Notes: generated by a model from the letters alone, not told the origin. A DNA stretch of 64,000 bases from JBEKCB01 sp052139675 (GCA_052139675.1 JBKQWE010000085.1:26104-90103), one strand, 5' to 3'. Positions 1 through 7,967 are shown, counted from the first letter of the stretch. Program-made: numbers and translations.

Positions 1-966
1 CAGAACCCGACCGCGCAAAGCCTGCCCGGTTTCGAGCCGGTCAAGCCGATGGTCTTCTCCTCGATCTACCCGATGTCCGCGAGCGACTACGACGCGCTGG
101 CGGTGGCGATCGAGCGCTACGGGCTCAACGACGCGTCGCTGGTCTATCAGAAGGACTCGTCGGTCGGCCTCGGCCTGGGCTTCCGCTGCGGGTTCCTCGG
201 CGCGCTGCACCTCGACGTGGTGCAGCAGCGCATCGAGGAGGAGCACGGCATCTCGCTCGTCCTGACCGCGCCGAGCGTGGTGTATCGTGTCCTGCTGTCG
301 AACGGCGACGTGGTCGAGGTGGACAACCCTTCGTACTATCCCGACCCGGCCAGGATCGAGAGCGTGGAAGAGCCGTTCGTCCGGGCGTCCATCATCACGC
401 CGGAGCAGTCCATCGGGCCGGTGATGACGCTGTGCATGAGCGCCCGCGCGACGAACCCGCGCACGCACTACATCGGCCGCCATCGGCTCCAGGTCGAAGT
501 GGACTTGCCGCTGGCGGAGGTGATCTACCACTTCTACGAGAACCTCAAGCAGATCACGCAGGGATACGGATCGCTCGATTACACCATGCTGGACTACCGG
601 CCCTCGGAGATCGTCAAGCTGGACATCCTCGTCAACGGCGAACGGCTCGACGCGCTCTCGCAGCTCACCCACGAATCCAAGGCGCGGTCCACCGCGATGT
701 ACGCCTGCGAGCGGCTCGAGGAGACCATCCCGCGGCAGAATTTCAAGATCGCTCTCCAGGGCGCGATCGGCGGCACGATCATCGCGCGCCGGACGATCAA
801 CGCCCTGCGCAAGGACGTGACCGCCAAGTGCTACGGCGGCGACGTCTCGCGCAAGCGCAAGCTCCTGGAAAAACAGAAGGCCGGCAAGAAACGCATGAAG
901 ATGGTCGGCCAGGTCTCCGTGCCGCAGGAGGCGTTCGTCGCCGTGCTCAAGGCGCCGGGGGACTGA
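1..966 (+). CDS. lepA: Elongation factor 4 (LepA), C-terminal part, cut by window start
   Basis: The reading frame is open from base 1, so the gene begins before the window; about 321 residues are present of a usual 600. LepA is a ribosome-associated translational GTPase. The GTPase domain is missing here. What remains starts with LPGFEPVKPMVF, typical of the region after domain II, continues through the EF-G-like III/V domains (GLGFRCGFLGALHLDVVQ) and ends in the LepA-specific basic C-terminal domain (GGDVSRKRKLLEKQKAGKKR, then KMVGQVSVPQEAF). These blocks are diagnostic. It lies directly upstream of hemW, a common gene order in bacteria. The ATG at 49 is an internal methionine, not the start. 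Confidence 0.97.
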   Translation, partial: QNPTAQSLPGFEPVKPMVFSSIYPMSASDYDALAVAIERYGLNDASLVYQKDSSVGLGLGFRCGFLGALHLDVVQQRIEEEHGISLVLTAPSVVYRVLLSNGDVVEVDNPSYYPDPARIESVEEPFVRASIITPEQSIGPVMTLCMSARATNPRTHYIGRHRLQVEVDLPLAEVIYHFYENLKQITQGYGSLDYTMLDYRPSEIVKLDILVNGERLDALSQLTHESKARSTAMYACERLEETIPRQNFKIALQGAIGGTIIARRTINALRKDVTAKCYGGDVSRKRKLLEKQKAGKKRMKMVGQVSVPQEAFVAVLKAPGD

Positions 967-987
967 GGGCGTGCGAATAAGGAACCA

Positions 988-1071
988 ATCGTCCTCGTCC
1001 TCGACGTTCTCGTCCTCGTCCTCGAATGGGCGTTCCATACGGCCGAGGACGAGGACGACGACGAGGACGAT
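988..1071. repeat. Palindromic element with hexamer-repeat arms, copy A (lepA-hemW gap)
   Basis: The left arm (988-1024) is built from TCGTCC/TCGTCCTCG hexamers and the right arm (1044-1071) from CGAGGACGAGGACG; the arms are nearly complementary around a centre containing GGGCGTTCC and CGGCCGAG. Related elements lie at 5486-5570 and 44767-44860. It fills almost the whole gap between lepA and hemW. There is no T-run, so it is not a typical intrinsic terminator. No function is known to me. Confidence 0.8.
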
Positions 1072-1103
1072 TCACGCAGTACGGTCTTCGCAATCGTAAA
1101 GTT

Positions 1104-2288
1104 ATGAATCAGAATCCAGTCATCCCATCCGACGACACCGCGCAGGGCCTCTACGTCCACATTCCCTTCTGCCGAAGCAAATGCCGATACTGCGATTTCT
1201 GCTCGCGGCCGCCCGCCGACGGCGAGATGGATCGCTTCGTGCGTGCGCTGGAGATGGAAATCCGGCTGCGCGCCTGCGACCGGCCCGCGCGCACGCTCTA
1301 CGTCGGCGGCGGCACGCCGTCCTTTCTCGGAATCGCCCGGCTGCGCGCCATCCTGGAGGGACTCCGGCGCGCTTGCCGGCTTCAGACCGATTGCGAAATC
1401 ACCGTGGAGGCCAATCCCTGCGACCTCGCCGGCGACTGGCTGGCGGCCTGCCGCGCGGCGGGCGTCAACCGCCTCAGCGTCGGCGTTCAGGGAATGCGCG
1501 ACGAGGACCTGCGGTTCCTCGGACGCGCCCACTCCGTCGCCGACGCCGTCGGGGCGGTGCGGCGCGCGCGAGCCGCCGGGTTCGACAACCTGGGGATTGA
1601 CCTCATCGTCGGACTGCCCGGACATACCGCAGGCCTCACGCGGGAGATCCTGACCGAGGCGGTCGCGGCCTTCGCGCCGGAGCATCTTTCCTGCTACCAA
1701 CTGACCTGCGCGCCCGGCACGCCGCTGCACGATGCCGTCGTCCGCGGAGAGGTCCGCATGCCGGACGCCGACACGGAAGCGGCCATCTTCATGACCATGC
1801 ATGAAACGTGCGAAGGGCTCGGTTACGAGGGCTACGAGGTCAGCAACTTCGCGCGGGCGAAAGCCTTTCGCTCGCGGCACAATAGCGCCTACTGGACGCA
1901 CCGCGACTATCTCGGCTTCGGCCCGTCGGCCCACAGCTTCCGGAACCCGGTGCGCTCCTGGAACATGGCCTCGCTGGCCGAATACTGCGGATCGCTGGAG
2001 CGCGGCGACTTGCCCGAGGCGGGGCGCGAGCAACTGACCGACGCGCAGCGCGCGGCCGAGATCATCCTGCTCGGCCTGCGCACGCGCGACGGCTTCTCCC
2101 TGGACGAACTGCGCAAGACCACCGGCGTGGACCTGCCGGCCGAAAAGGGACAGGTCCTGTCCCGCGCCGAATCGGACGGCCTCCTTCACCGCAACGCGAG
2201 CCGTATCCAGCCGACCCGCAAAGGCCTGGCCGTAGCCGACCAGCTAGCCGTCTCCCTCGCGCCGGAGGCGCTGCCGGACTGCTCGTAG
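1104..2288 (+). CDS. hemW: HemW-type radical SAM protein (heme chaperone-like)
   Basis: 394 residues starting at ATG 1104. An earlier in-frame ATG at 1026 would translate the palindromic repeat into Arg/Gly-rich sequence and is unlikely. The radical SAM cluster motif CRSKCRYC gives Cys23, Cys27 and Cys30 (CX3CX2C) within YVHIPFCRSKCRYCDF, followed by VGGGTPS and, near residue 270, LGFGPSAHSF of the HemN C-terminal domain. HemW proteins resemble oxygen-independent coproporphyrinogen oxidase but lack its N-terminal extension and bind heme as chaperones; this protein has that short form. The lepA-hemW order supports the call. The stop codon overlaps the hairpin at 2288. Confidence 0.93.
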   Translation: MNQNPVIPSDDTAQGLYVHIPFCRSKCRYCDFCSRPPADGEMDRFVRALEMEIRLRACDRPARTLYVGGGTPSFLGIARLRAILEGLRRACRLQTDCEITVEANPCDLAGDWLAACRAAGVNRLSVGVQGMRDEDLRFLGRAHSVADAVGAVRRARAAGFDNLGIDLIVGLPGHTAGLTREILTEAVAAFAPEHLSCYQLTCAPGTPLHDAVVRGEVRMPDADTEAAIFMTMHETCEGLGYEGYEVSNFARAKAFRSRHNSAYWTHRDYLGFGPSAHSFRNPVRSWNMASLAEYCGSLERGDLPEAGREQLTDAQRAAEIILLGLRTRDGFSLDELRKTTGVDLPAEKGQVLSRAESDGLLHRNASRIQPTRKGLAVADQLAVSLAPEALPDCS

Positions 2289-2333
2289 TGTGCCCGTCAG
2301 GGCACACGAAGTAGCGCCTGACGGCGCCACTAC
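2288..2333. repeat. Inverted pair of REP-like hairpins between convergent genes
   Basis: Two small hairpins lie back to back. The first is GTGTGCCC-GTCA-GGGCACAC (2288-2307, 8-bp perfect stem). The second is GCGCC-TGAC-GGCGC (2314-2327) with partly paired GTAG/CTAC flanks. Reverse-complemented, the second reads GTAGTGGCGCCGTCAGG, matching GTAGTGTGCCCGTCAGG of the first, so they are copies of one unit in opposite orientation, like a BIME. It separates the convergent hemW and 2354-3988 genes and could stop transcription from both sides. Confidence 0.75.
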
Positions 2334-2353
2334 AAGCGACCAGGCGACGCGCG

Positions 2354-3988
2354 CTACTTCTCTACGCGGTAGATATGCACCGCGAGTCTGCCGAAGTCGT
2401 CGCTCAACTTGCCTTGCTCGGCGACGAGGGTCCGATCCTCGTCCACGACCTCGATCTTTGTGCCGGGCTTCAGGGTGTCCAGCAGAATCGTCCCTTTGCC
2501 TGACTTGCCGTGGGCGTCTATGTTCTGCGCGAAGATCACTAATCCGCTCTCGGCCTGCTTCGCCAGGCACTGGGCGGGCAGGCCGCCTTCGATCTCGATC
2601 TTGGGCTGGACCTCCGCGTCCGGCGCGCAGAGGACGGGCGTCAGGCGCGTGATCTGCTCGTTGATCTCCTTCATCGCCTTCTGGTTCTCCTCGGACGGGC
2701 CGAACTCTGCGAAGGTCGGCTTGAACCGGTGCGTGAAGTAGCCGATGGCCGTCGCGCCCTTGATGATCGCCTGCCAGACCTCGTTGCGGATCTCCACGCC
2801 GGTGACGGGCGCGGCGTTCTCATGGCTGCCCGTCAGGCATTCGATCCACTGATAGACCGGCTTGTCCTTGCCGGCGTACGCGCGCAGGTCGTCCATGCCC
2901 TGCGAGACGCGCCCGATCTTCACCGGCTGGTTCCAGCCGTAGATGGGGTAATCGTCGAAGCCGACCACGTCCGCCGCCTTGAGCATCTCCGGGTAGAGCT
3001 TGTCCTGCTGCGCGCGGTTCCACCAGTGGTCGAGGGCCGTGTCGTGGATGAAGAAGTCGCTGACGGTCATGACCATCGGCCGCGACGGGTCGAAGAGCTT
3101 CAGGGCCTTGTACTTGGTCATCAGGGCCTCGGCGCTCTCGCGCGACTCTTTGCGCGGCTCGGAGAGCAGGAGGTTCCGGCCTTCCTTATCGAAGGCCTGG
3201 ACCTCGGCGATGGCGCCCCACACGTTCGCTTCCGGATAGGCCGAGAGCACTTTGACGGTGATCTCCTGGAAGGTGACGGGTTCCGGCAGGTCGAACTTCT
3301 GGAGCTGCGGCTTCTTCTCGAGCGTGACCTTGAGGATTTCCCTGCCGCCGGCCTCGAAGGCGACCTCCTTCGCGACGGCCTCCTTGGGGTTCGTGGTGCT
3401 TTGCACGGCGACGGCCACCGCGGTGACGGGGGCCTTGAGCTTGATGGTGAAGCTGGCGCCGGCCATGGGATCGAGTACGGCCGAGGTATCGGGCTTGCCG
3501 TCCACCATCAGGTAGAGCGGCCGCGACTTGTTCACAACGACGCCCTTGCCGGGAATGACTTGAGCATTGCTGCGGGTGGCCGGCATGTCCGGCTCGTCGT
3601 TCTGCATCCACGCGAGGAGAGCCGGCGAAGATTTGAGTTTCTTCATCTCGTCGGGGTACGCGGGGTCGAAGGCAGGAAGGAAATAGAGGCCCGCCTGGAA
3701 CGCCTGCTCGGCGTACTGGTCAGCGGTCTTGCCCTTCGCCTCGGCGGGGTCCGCCGGCCGCCAGTAACCGGCGATGCAGTTGATCCCGACGGCCTTCAGC
3801 TTGGGCAGATTCGGGGCATCCTGAAGCCAGCCCATGATCGGGAAGAAGGGCTTGCCGTTCACGAGAAACTCGCGGTTCGCGCCGACGGCGACCGTTCGGA
3901 TGGGCGCGATCGCCTCCTGCGCCAAAGCGGCCGCGCAGGTCCCCAGGATCAGCGCCGCCGCCAGCGACAAAGTCACCAGGTGCCTCAT
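2354..3988 (-). CDS. Exported glycoside-hydrolase-like barrel protein with inserted beta-sandwich
   Basis: 544 residues from ATG 3988, preceded by AGGAG at good spacing; the longer in-frame N-terminus reads through this site and lacks sense. Residues 1-24 form a signal peptide (LSLAAALILGTCAAALAQ). NGKPFFPIMGW at about 43-53 is the entry strand typical of beta-galactosidase/cellulase-like barrels, and MQNDEPD, VGFDDYPIYGW and KGATAIGYFTHRF look like later barrel strands. Roughly residues 130-270 seem to be an inserted discoidin-like beta-sandwich (ends WGAIAEVQAFDKEG). The gene follows the GH4 gene by 44 bp on the same strand, so they are probably one operon for glycoside breakdown. Family and substrate are not identified. 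Confidence 0.8.
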   Translation of the reverse strand: MRHLVTLSLAAALILGTCAAALAQEAIAPIRTVAVGANREFLVNGKPFFPIMGWLQDAPNLPKLKAVGINCIAGYWRPADPAEAKGKTADQYAEQAFQAGLYFLPAFDPAYPDEMKKLKSSPALLAWMQNDEPDMPATRSNAQVIPGKGVVVNKSRPLYLMVDGKPDTSAVLDPMAGASFTIKLKAPVTAVAVAVQSTTNPKEAVAKEVAFEAGGREILKVTLEKKPQLQKFDLPEPVTFQEITVKVLSAYPEANVWGAIAEVQAFDKEGRNLLLSEPRKESRESAEALMTKYKALKLFDPSRPMVMTVSDFFIHDTALDHWWNRAQQDKLYPEMLKAADVVGFDDYPIYGWNQPVKIGRVSQGMDDLRAYAGKDKPVYQWIECLTGSHENAAPVTGVEIRNEVWQAIIKGATAIGYFTHRFKPTFAEFGPSEENQKAMKEINEQITRLTPVLCAPDAEVQPKIEIEGGLPAQCLAKQAESGLVIFAQNIDAHGKSGKGTILLDTLKPGTKIEVVDEDRTLVAEQGKLSDDFGRLAVHIYRVEK

Positions 3989-4032
3989 GGATCGTTCTCC
4001 TTTTCTATAGATCGAGGTGATTCCGCCTTCCG

Positions 4033-5370
4033 TCAGCTTGCCCAATACGGCCCCAGAACTCCCTGCTCCTCTTCTTCCTTCCACATCGCGTCAAAGAGCG
4101 CGCCGGCGGTCGCGAGCGAACGCGTGAAAGGGTGGACGCACAGCGCCTCGAAGAGCATCCGGCGGTCCTTCTGGAGGACGCCCGCCACGACCATCTTCTG
4201 CACCTCGGCCAGGTGGCTTTGCTGGACGAAGACCGGCGGCGTGAACGCCGGGACGGGCAGCGGCTCGAAGCCCTTTTTGGTGACCTTGCAGTAGATCTCC
4301 AGCACCGTATCCGGGCTGAAGCCCGGCACCGCGCCGCCGTGCGGGATGTTCACGGGAAACAGCTCGCCGCTGCCGGTGGCCAGCGCCTCCGCGACGCCGA
4401 TGGCCAGGTCGGCATGTCCGCCGAAGTGCGTCCGCGCGATCTGGCCGGCCTCCTGCTCGTTCCAGCGGGTCAGGATGGCTTTCAACTGGGCCCACTTCTT
4501 GACGTCGCCTTCCTTTCGCCGTGCAGGGCCTTCTTCCGGGTGCTGCCGCTGCTCCTCGACCGCCTCGTTGTAATAGAAGTACGGCTCGGTATGGCCGGCC
4601 GGCGCGGGATACTGGCCCATCGTCCGGAAGATCTGCAGCCATCGCTTGACGCGCGCCTGGCCTTCGGGCTTGAGCGAGGCGAGGTTGGCCTCGACCGCCT
4701 TGGAATCCAGCCGGCGCAGCTCCTCCAGCAGATCGCGCCCGTCGGATTTCGCCTCGTAAACCCACGAGCAGTGATTGATGCCGGCGTGCCGCGTGGCGAT
4801 CCGCTCGAAGTCCACGCCGACCGTGACGCCGATGTCGCGCGGCGGGCAGATGAACCCGTCGCACAGGGCAACCCATCGCCTGTGGCCGTCGCGTTGAAGG
4901 GCATCGCCGATGAAGTTGGTGGGATTGGCATAGTTGAGCAGCCAGGCCTGCGGGCAGAGGCGCTTCATTCTGCGCGCCACGTCGAGCACCACCGGTATGG
5001 TTCGCATGGCCATGAACATTCCCCCGGGGCCGACGGTCTCGTTGCCGAAGTAGCCGAAGCGCGGCGGGATGATCTCGTCGAGCGTCAGGCTCTTGATGCC
5101 GCCGACGCGGAATGTCGCGATGACGAAATCGGCGCCCTCGAGCGCGCGGTCGAGGTCGGGCGCGGCGATGAAGGTCATGGCCGCGTCGCGCGAGCGGACG
5201 AAGCGCTCGCAGAACGCCTTCACCGTCGCCACCCGGTCGGCGTCGAGGTCGTGCAGCCGGACCTCCGCGCCGGCGAAGACCTTGCCCTTCTTGCACATGG
5301 TCCCGACGAAGCTCGGCGTGAAGTAGCTGCCGCCGCCCAGCACGGTCAGTATTAACGGTTTCTTTGCCAT
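4033..5370 (-). CDS. Glycoside hydrolase family 4 enzyme (NAD-dependent alpha/beta-glycosidase)
   Basis: 445 residues from ATG 5370, with GGGAGAG just upstream; a TTG six codons earlier is less likely. The N-terminal Rossmann motif LTVLGGGSYFTP binds NAD. NYANPTN (about residue 148), the metal-ligand cysteine in ALCDGF and the histidine in GINHCSW are family signatures, as is RTHFGGHADLAIG further on. GH4 enzymes use NAD(H) and a divalent metal to cleave glycosides by an oxidation-elimination route in the cytoplasm. Members include alpha-galactosidases, alpha-glucuronidases and 6-phospho-glycosidases; the subfamily cannot be fixed by eye. It is the first gene of a two-gene minus-strand operon. 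Confidence 0.92.
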   Translation of the reverse strand: MAKKPLILTVLGGGSYFTPSFVGTMCKKGKVFAGAEVRLHDLDADRVATVKAFCERFVRSRDAAMTFIAAPDLDRALEGADFVIATFRVGGIKSLTLDEIIPPRFGYFGNETVGPGGMFMAMRTIPVVLDVARRMKRLCPQAWLLNYANPTNFIGDALQRDGHRRWVALCDGFICPPRDIGVTVGVDFERIATRHAGINHCSWVYEAKSDGRDLLEELRRLDSKAVEANLASLKPEGQARVKRWLQIFRTMGQYPAPAGHTEPYFYYNEAVEEQRQHPEEGPARRKEGDVKKWAQLKAILTRWNEQEAGQIARTHFGGHADLAIGVAEALATGSGELFPVNIPHGGAVPGFSPDTVLEIYCKVTKKGFEPLPVPAFTPPVFVQQSHLAEVQKMVVAGVLQKDRRMLFEALCVHPFTRSLATAGALFDAMWKEEEEQGVLGPYWAS

Positions 5371-5409
5371 GGACTTATTCTCTCCCAAAGAGTCAAGACG
5401 GTGAGTCGC

Positions 5410-5432
5410 CCGCCGTCACATTGTGACGGCGG
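5410..5432. promoter_or_regulatory. Perfect 23-bp palindrome upstream of the GH4 operon
   Basis: CCGCCGTCACA at 5410-5420 and its exact complement at 5422-5432 flank a single T. It lies 40 bp upstream of the GH4 start codon. The position and perfect dyad symmetry suit an operator for a sugar-responsive repressor, or a hairpin in the leader. No regulator gene is nearby. Confidence 0.5.
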
Positions 5433-5485
5433 AGGTCGGCCGCGTCAAGCGGGTCGACACTGTCCTGTCGGTCGCGCGCATCAAT

Positions 5486-5570
5486 ATCGTCCTCGTCCTC
5501 GTCCGCGTCCTCGAACAGCAGTTCTGAGCGGACGACCGAGGACGAGGACGACGACGAGGACGAGGACGAT
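5486..5570. repeat. Palindromic element with hexamer-repeat arms, copy B
   Basis: The left arm (5486-5515) is ATCGTCCTCGTCCTCGTCC-rich and the right arm (5537-5570) is CGAGGACGAGGACGACGACG-rich. The centre reads CGAACAGCAGTTCTGAGCGG. Copy A at 988-1071 has the same arms and a related centre (GAA, GTTC and CGG spaced alike). With the palindrome at 5410 and the promoter at 5623 this accounts for most of the 335-bp gap between genes. Confidence 0.8.
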
Positions 5571-5622
5571 TCAGGATGCCAGGCGAGGCGATCGAGTGTG
5601 CGCAGCGGGGCCGAAGAATTCA

Positions 5623-5650
5623 TTGACACGGGGAGAAAATGGGCTATAAT
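5623..5650 (+). promoter_or_regulatory. Consensus sigma-70 type promoter for the 5706 gene
   Basis: TTGACA at 5623-5628 and TATAAT at 5645-5650, both perfect, are separated by 16 bp. The predicted transcript start near 5657 gives a leader of about 50 nt to the ATG at 5706. Confidence 0.85.
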
Positions 5651-5705
5651 TATTACGGGGAGTGTCGAAAATGAAGCAAAAGCGGTGACATGGGAGGGTC
5701 AAGCC

Positions 5706-6662
5706 ATGATTTATAAACTGATAGGGCCGCTGGTGATAGCGCTGTCCCTCCTCCCGATGACAGTGGCTGGAAGCACAGCCCCACCGGCGGGTCAACCGAT
5801 CGCGCAAGGTTTCAAGATTCTGCTGACGGATGGAAGCATTCTGCGGGGCGCGGTTTCTTTCACCATGGATATTGACAGCCAGTACGGCCGACTGACCATT
5901 CCATCCGCGAACTTCCTCGCGGCCCATTTTAATCTCGCTGACGAATGGGCGGACATCTATACGAAGAGCATCGAGCTGCGGGTGAAATATAAAGCCTCGA
6001 CCAGCGACCTGAAAGCCACGACAGACGCAGGGCCGATCAGCGTGGACCTTTCGAAGGTGGTCAGCATCGAGACGCTCTACGCCGAGGCTCCGAACGCGGC
6101 TCCTCCGGTGGTAGCAGCGAACCCGGGCTACCAGGAAGCGCCGCCTGCGGCGCCTGCCGACGTCTATGCTGATCAGACGCCGTATGACTACGCTGACGTG
6201 GCCCCGTACATTAATGTCAATCCGGCCTACGTGTCGCCGGGACCCTATGGCGGCTATGGATACGATTACGGTGGTTTGTACGGCTATCCACTGGGCTATT
6301 CTTACGCCTGGTGTCCGGGGTACGGGTTTATAGCCTGCGGGAACTTCAACGGAGGCTTTTTCGGGCGCGGATTCGGCAACCAGTTCGGCAACCGATTCGG
6401 TGGCGGATTCGGCCGCGGGTTCCATAATGGCGCAGGCGGATTCGGCGGCGGATTTCACAATGCGGCGGCGGGACGAGGTTTCTCATCGTTCTCCTTCCGC
6501 GGCGGGGCAAGTCCGGCAATCCGCAGCGGCGGCGGAGTGTTCCGCAGCGCGGCCTCTTCGGGCTTCCGAAGTGGAGGAACGAGCGGGTTTCACGGCGTAT
6601 CGCATGCGTCTTTCGGCGGCGGCGGAGCGCGAGGCGGGGCTGCCGGAGGACGCGGCCGCTGA
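5706..6662 (+). CDS. Exported Gly-rich protein of unknown function
   Basis: 318 residues from ATG 5706, chosen because GGGAGG precedes it and a hydrophobic signal sequence follows (IYKLIGPLVIALSLLPMTVAG). Residues 25-135 look like a small beta-rich domain (FKILLTDGSILRGAVSF, then IELRVKYKASTSDLKATT) resembling LSm-like or gel-forming turns in which a DGSxxxG motif recurs. The middle is Tyr/Pro-rich (YGGYGYDYGGLYGYPLGY) and the last 110 residues are Gly/Phe/Arg-rich and low complexity. Such tails suggest a surface or envelope protein, not an enzyme. A consensus promoter lies upstream and an intrinsic terminator follows, so it is probably a single, well-expressed gene. I do not recognise a named family. 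Confidence 0.8.
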   Translation: MIYKLIGPLVIALSLLPMTVAGSTAPPAGQPIAQGFKILLTDGSILRGAVSFTMDIDSQYGRLTIPSANFLAAHFNLADEWADIYTKSIELRVKYKASTSDLKATTDAGPISVDLSKVVSIETLYAEAPNAAPPVVAANPGYQEAPPAAPADVYADQTPYDYADVAPYINVNPAYVSPGPYGGYGYDYGGLYGYPLGYSYAWCPGYGFIACGNFNGGFFGRGFGNQFGNRFGGGFGRGFHNGAGGFGGGFHNAAAGRGFSSFSFRGGASPAIRSGGGVFRSAASSGFRSGGTSGFHGVSHASFGGGGARGGAAGGRGR

Positions 6663-6688
6663 GCCGACCGAAAGCAGATTCTTCGCAT

Positions 6689-6721
6689 AAAGGCAGGGAT
6701 AAGTGATCCCTGCCTTTTTTT
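6689..6721. terminator. Intrinsic terminator, probably bidirectional
   Basis: AAGGCAGGGAT pairs with ATCCCTGCCTT across an AAGTG loop (stem 6690-6715) and is followed by seven T on the plus strand. A's on the 5' side could serve the converging small minus-strand gene as well. Confidence 0.9.
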
Positions 6722-6836
6722 ATCGTTTCTCTTTCTTGTTGATGTGCCTGGACATGCACCAGCCGATGACAAAGCCGGCGGCGGCGGCGCACAAACATAT
6801 GAATGCGCTGAACAGCACCTTCTCTGTGCTGAACAT
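6720..6836 (-). CDS. Small single-pass membrane protein (38 residues)
   Basis: The frame from ATG 6836 encodes 38 residues: a short polar start (MFSTEKVLF), one hydrophobic helix of about 20 residues (SAFICLCAAAAGFVIGWCM) and a basic tail (RHINKKEKR). GAGGAG lies 8 nt upstream of the ATG and the gene ends at the shared terminator. The charge pattern fits an N-out or N-in single-span peptide with a cytoplasmic basic tail. It could be a chance frame; the ribosome site and clean membrane topology favour a real gene. Confidence 0.45.
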   Translation of the reverse strand: MFSTEKVLFSAFICLCAAAAGFVIGWCMSRHINKKEKR

Positions 6837-6949
6837 CTCGCTCTCCTCTCTGCATGAGCCGGCCGCAAGGATACCATTTCCAGCGGCGCGGCGGAAGCGG
6901 GAGCCTTCCAAAATTGGAACAGTCGGAACACGGAGAGCCGAGAAACTGC

Positions 6950-6976
6950 TTGACAGCGGCAATTCGACGGTATAAC
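6950..6976 (+). promoter_or_regulatory. Promoter for the coiled-coil lipoprotein genes
   Basis: TTGACA at 6950-6955 and TATAAC at 6971-6976 are separated by 15 bp, slightly short. The start of transcription would fall near 6983, giving a leader of about 110 nt to the ATG at 7096. Confidence 0.6.
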
Positions 6977-7095
6977 CTGATGGCTGCATGGGCAAAAAGG
7001 GGAATGCCGGTTGAAAAGTGCCAAGCCGCGAAACATCGCGTGAGAGGAGCGCGCGGGGAAAAGGGCTCCTTTGCTTTTCATTAGGAGGCGCCGGT

Positions 7096-7581
7096 ATGTG
7101 GTACTTGCGGGCGTTAGCCGTCGTGGCAGTTGCGGTGCCGCTGGCCGTCGGCACGGGATGCAACACAGTGCCGAAGGAGAAGTACGACCAGGACGTCATG
7201 GCCGCGCAGAAGAAGACCGATGCGGCGCAGAAGAAGACCGACGCGGCGCTGAAGCAACTCGACCAGGTCCGCAAGGACCTCAAGGCGGCGCAGGACCAAC
7301 TGGCGGCGAGCCGTCGTTCCCTCAGTGACTTGAAGGCGGCGCAGAGCCAGGCCGCCGACCAGAAGACCCGCGCGGACCAGTTGCAGAGCCAGCTTGCGGA
7401 GGCCCAGACGGCGCTGGATCAAGCCCGCAAGGACTTAGGCGCCGAGACGCAGAAGACGGGCAAGCTCCAGCAGGAAGTGGATTCGCAGAAGACCATGGAA
7501 GCCGAGCTGGCGGCCGCGAAGAAGGCCCTGGCGGATATCGCGAAGAAGCTCGGATCGGCGGCGCCGGCGGTGAACCAGTAG
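7096..7581 (+). CDS. Coiled-coil lipoprotein, first of a tandem pair
   Basis: 161 residues from ATG 7096, with AGGAGG upstream; an in-frame ATG at 7018 adds 26 implausible residues. The signal peptide (LRALAVVAVAVPLAVGTGC) ends in a lipobox-like VGTGC, so the protein is probably lipid-anchored. The rest is a long Ala/Lys/Gln/Asp-rich heptad pattern from about residue 30 to 150 (AAQKKTDAAQKKTDAALKQL), a parallel coiled coil. Similar helical lipoproteins act as periplasmic spacers or wall tethers. It is followed 47 bp later by a second such gene and the two probably share the promoter at 6950. Confidence 0.8.
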   Translation: MWYLRALAVVAVAVPLAVGTGCNTVPKEKYDQDVMAAQKKTDAAQKKTDAALKQLDQVRKDLKAAQDQLAASRRSLSDLKAAQSQAADQKTRADQLQSQLAEAQTALDQARKDLGAETQKTGKLQQEVDSQKTMEAELAAAKKALADIAKKLGSAAPAVNQ

Positions 7582-7628
7582 GCCCGAATCGGGCAAAACA
7601 TGTGGGCTTCTTCTTGGGAGGTCAAACT

Positions 7629-7967
7629 ATGAGGTGCTTGCAGGTCGTGGTCGCTGCGGTCTTTGCGGCGGCCTTGATGATGACGGCGGGCTGCGGGCCG
7701 GAGCCGACCGCCGGGACAACCGGCGGCGATGGGGCCAAGGTCGCCGAGATGCAGAAGCAACTGGACCAGGCGAAAATGGATCTCAAGGCGGCCCAGGACG
7801 ATCTGGCGACGAAGAACAACGAATTGGCGGCGAAGACCACCGAGAATCAAAACTTGCAAAAACAACTGGACGCCGCGAACGCCAAGATTGCGGAGATCAC
7901 CAAGACGGTCCAGGAGGCGATGAAGCTTGCCGCGCCGCCGGCGGCTCCGGCGCCTGCGCCCCAGTGA
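7629..7967 (+). CDS. Coiled-coil lipoprotein, second of a tandem pair
   Basis: 112 residues from ATG 7629 (GGGAGG at the right distance; the in-frame ATG at 7602 is weaker). The signal peptide ends in MMTAGC, a good lipobox. Residues 35-98 are heptad-rich (MQKQLDQAKMDLKAAQDDLA) and the tail is Ala/Pro-rich (APPAAPAPAPQ). It resembles the preceding lipoprotein in architecture and in the DLKAAQD motif, so the two are likely diverged duplicates. An intrinsic terminator follows at 8017. No partner or enzymatic role can be read from the sequence. Confidence 0.8.
   Translation: MRCLQVVVAAVFAAALMMTAGCGPEPTAGTTGGDGAKVAEMQKQLDQAKMDLKAAQDDLATKNNELAAKTTENQNLQKQLDAANAKIAEITKTVQEAMKLAAPPAAPAPAPQ

Noticed and set aside
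1026..1103. Earlier ATG for hemW
   Set aside because: It would translate the palindromic repeat into an Arg/Gly-rich leader absent from HemW proteins.
5393..5629. Frames encoding poly-Ser and Asp/Glu runs in the 5390-5630 gap
   Set aside because: They are translations of the hexamer repeats in the palindrome, not genes.
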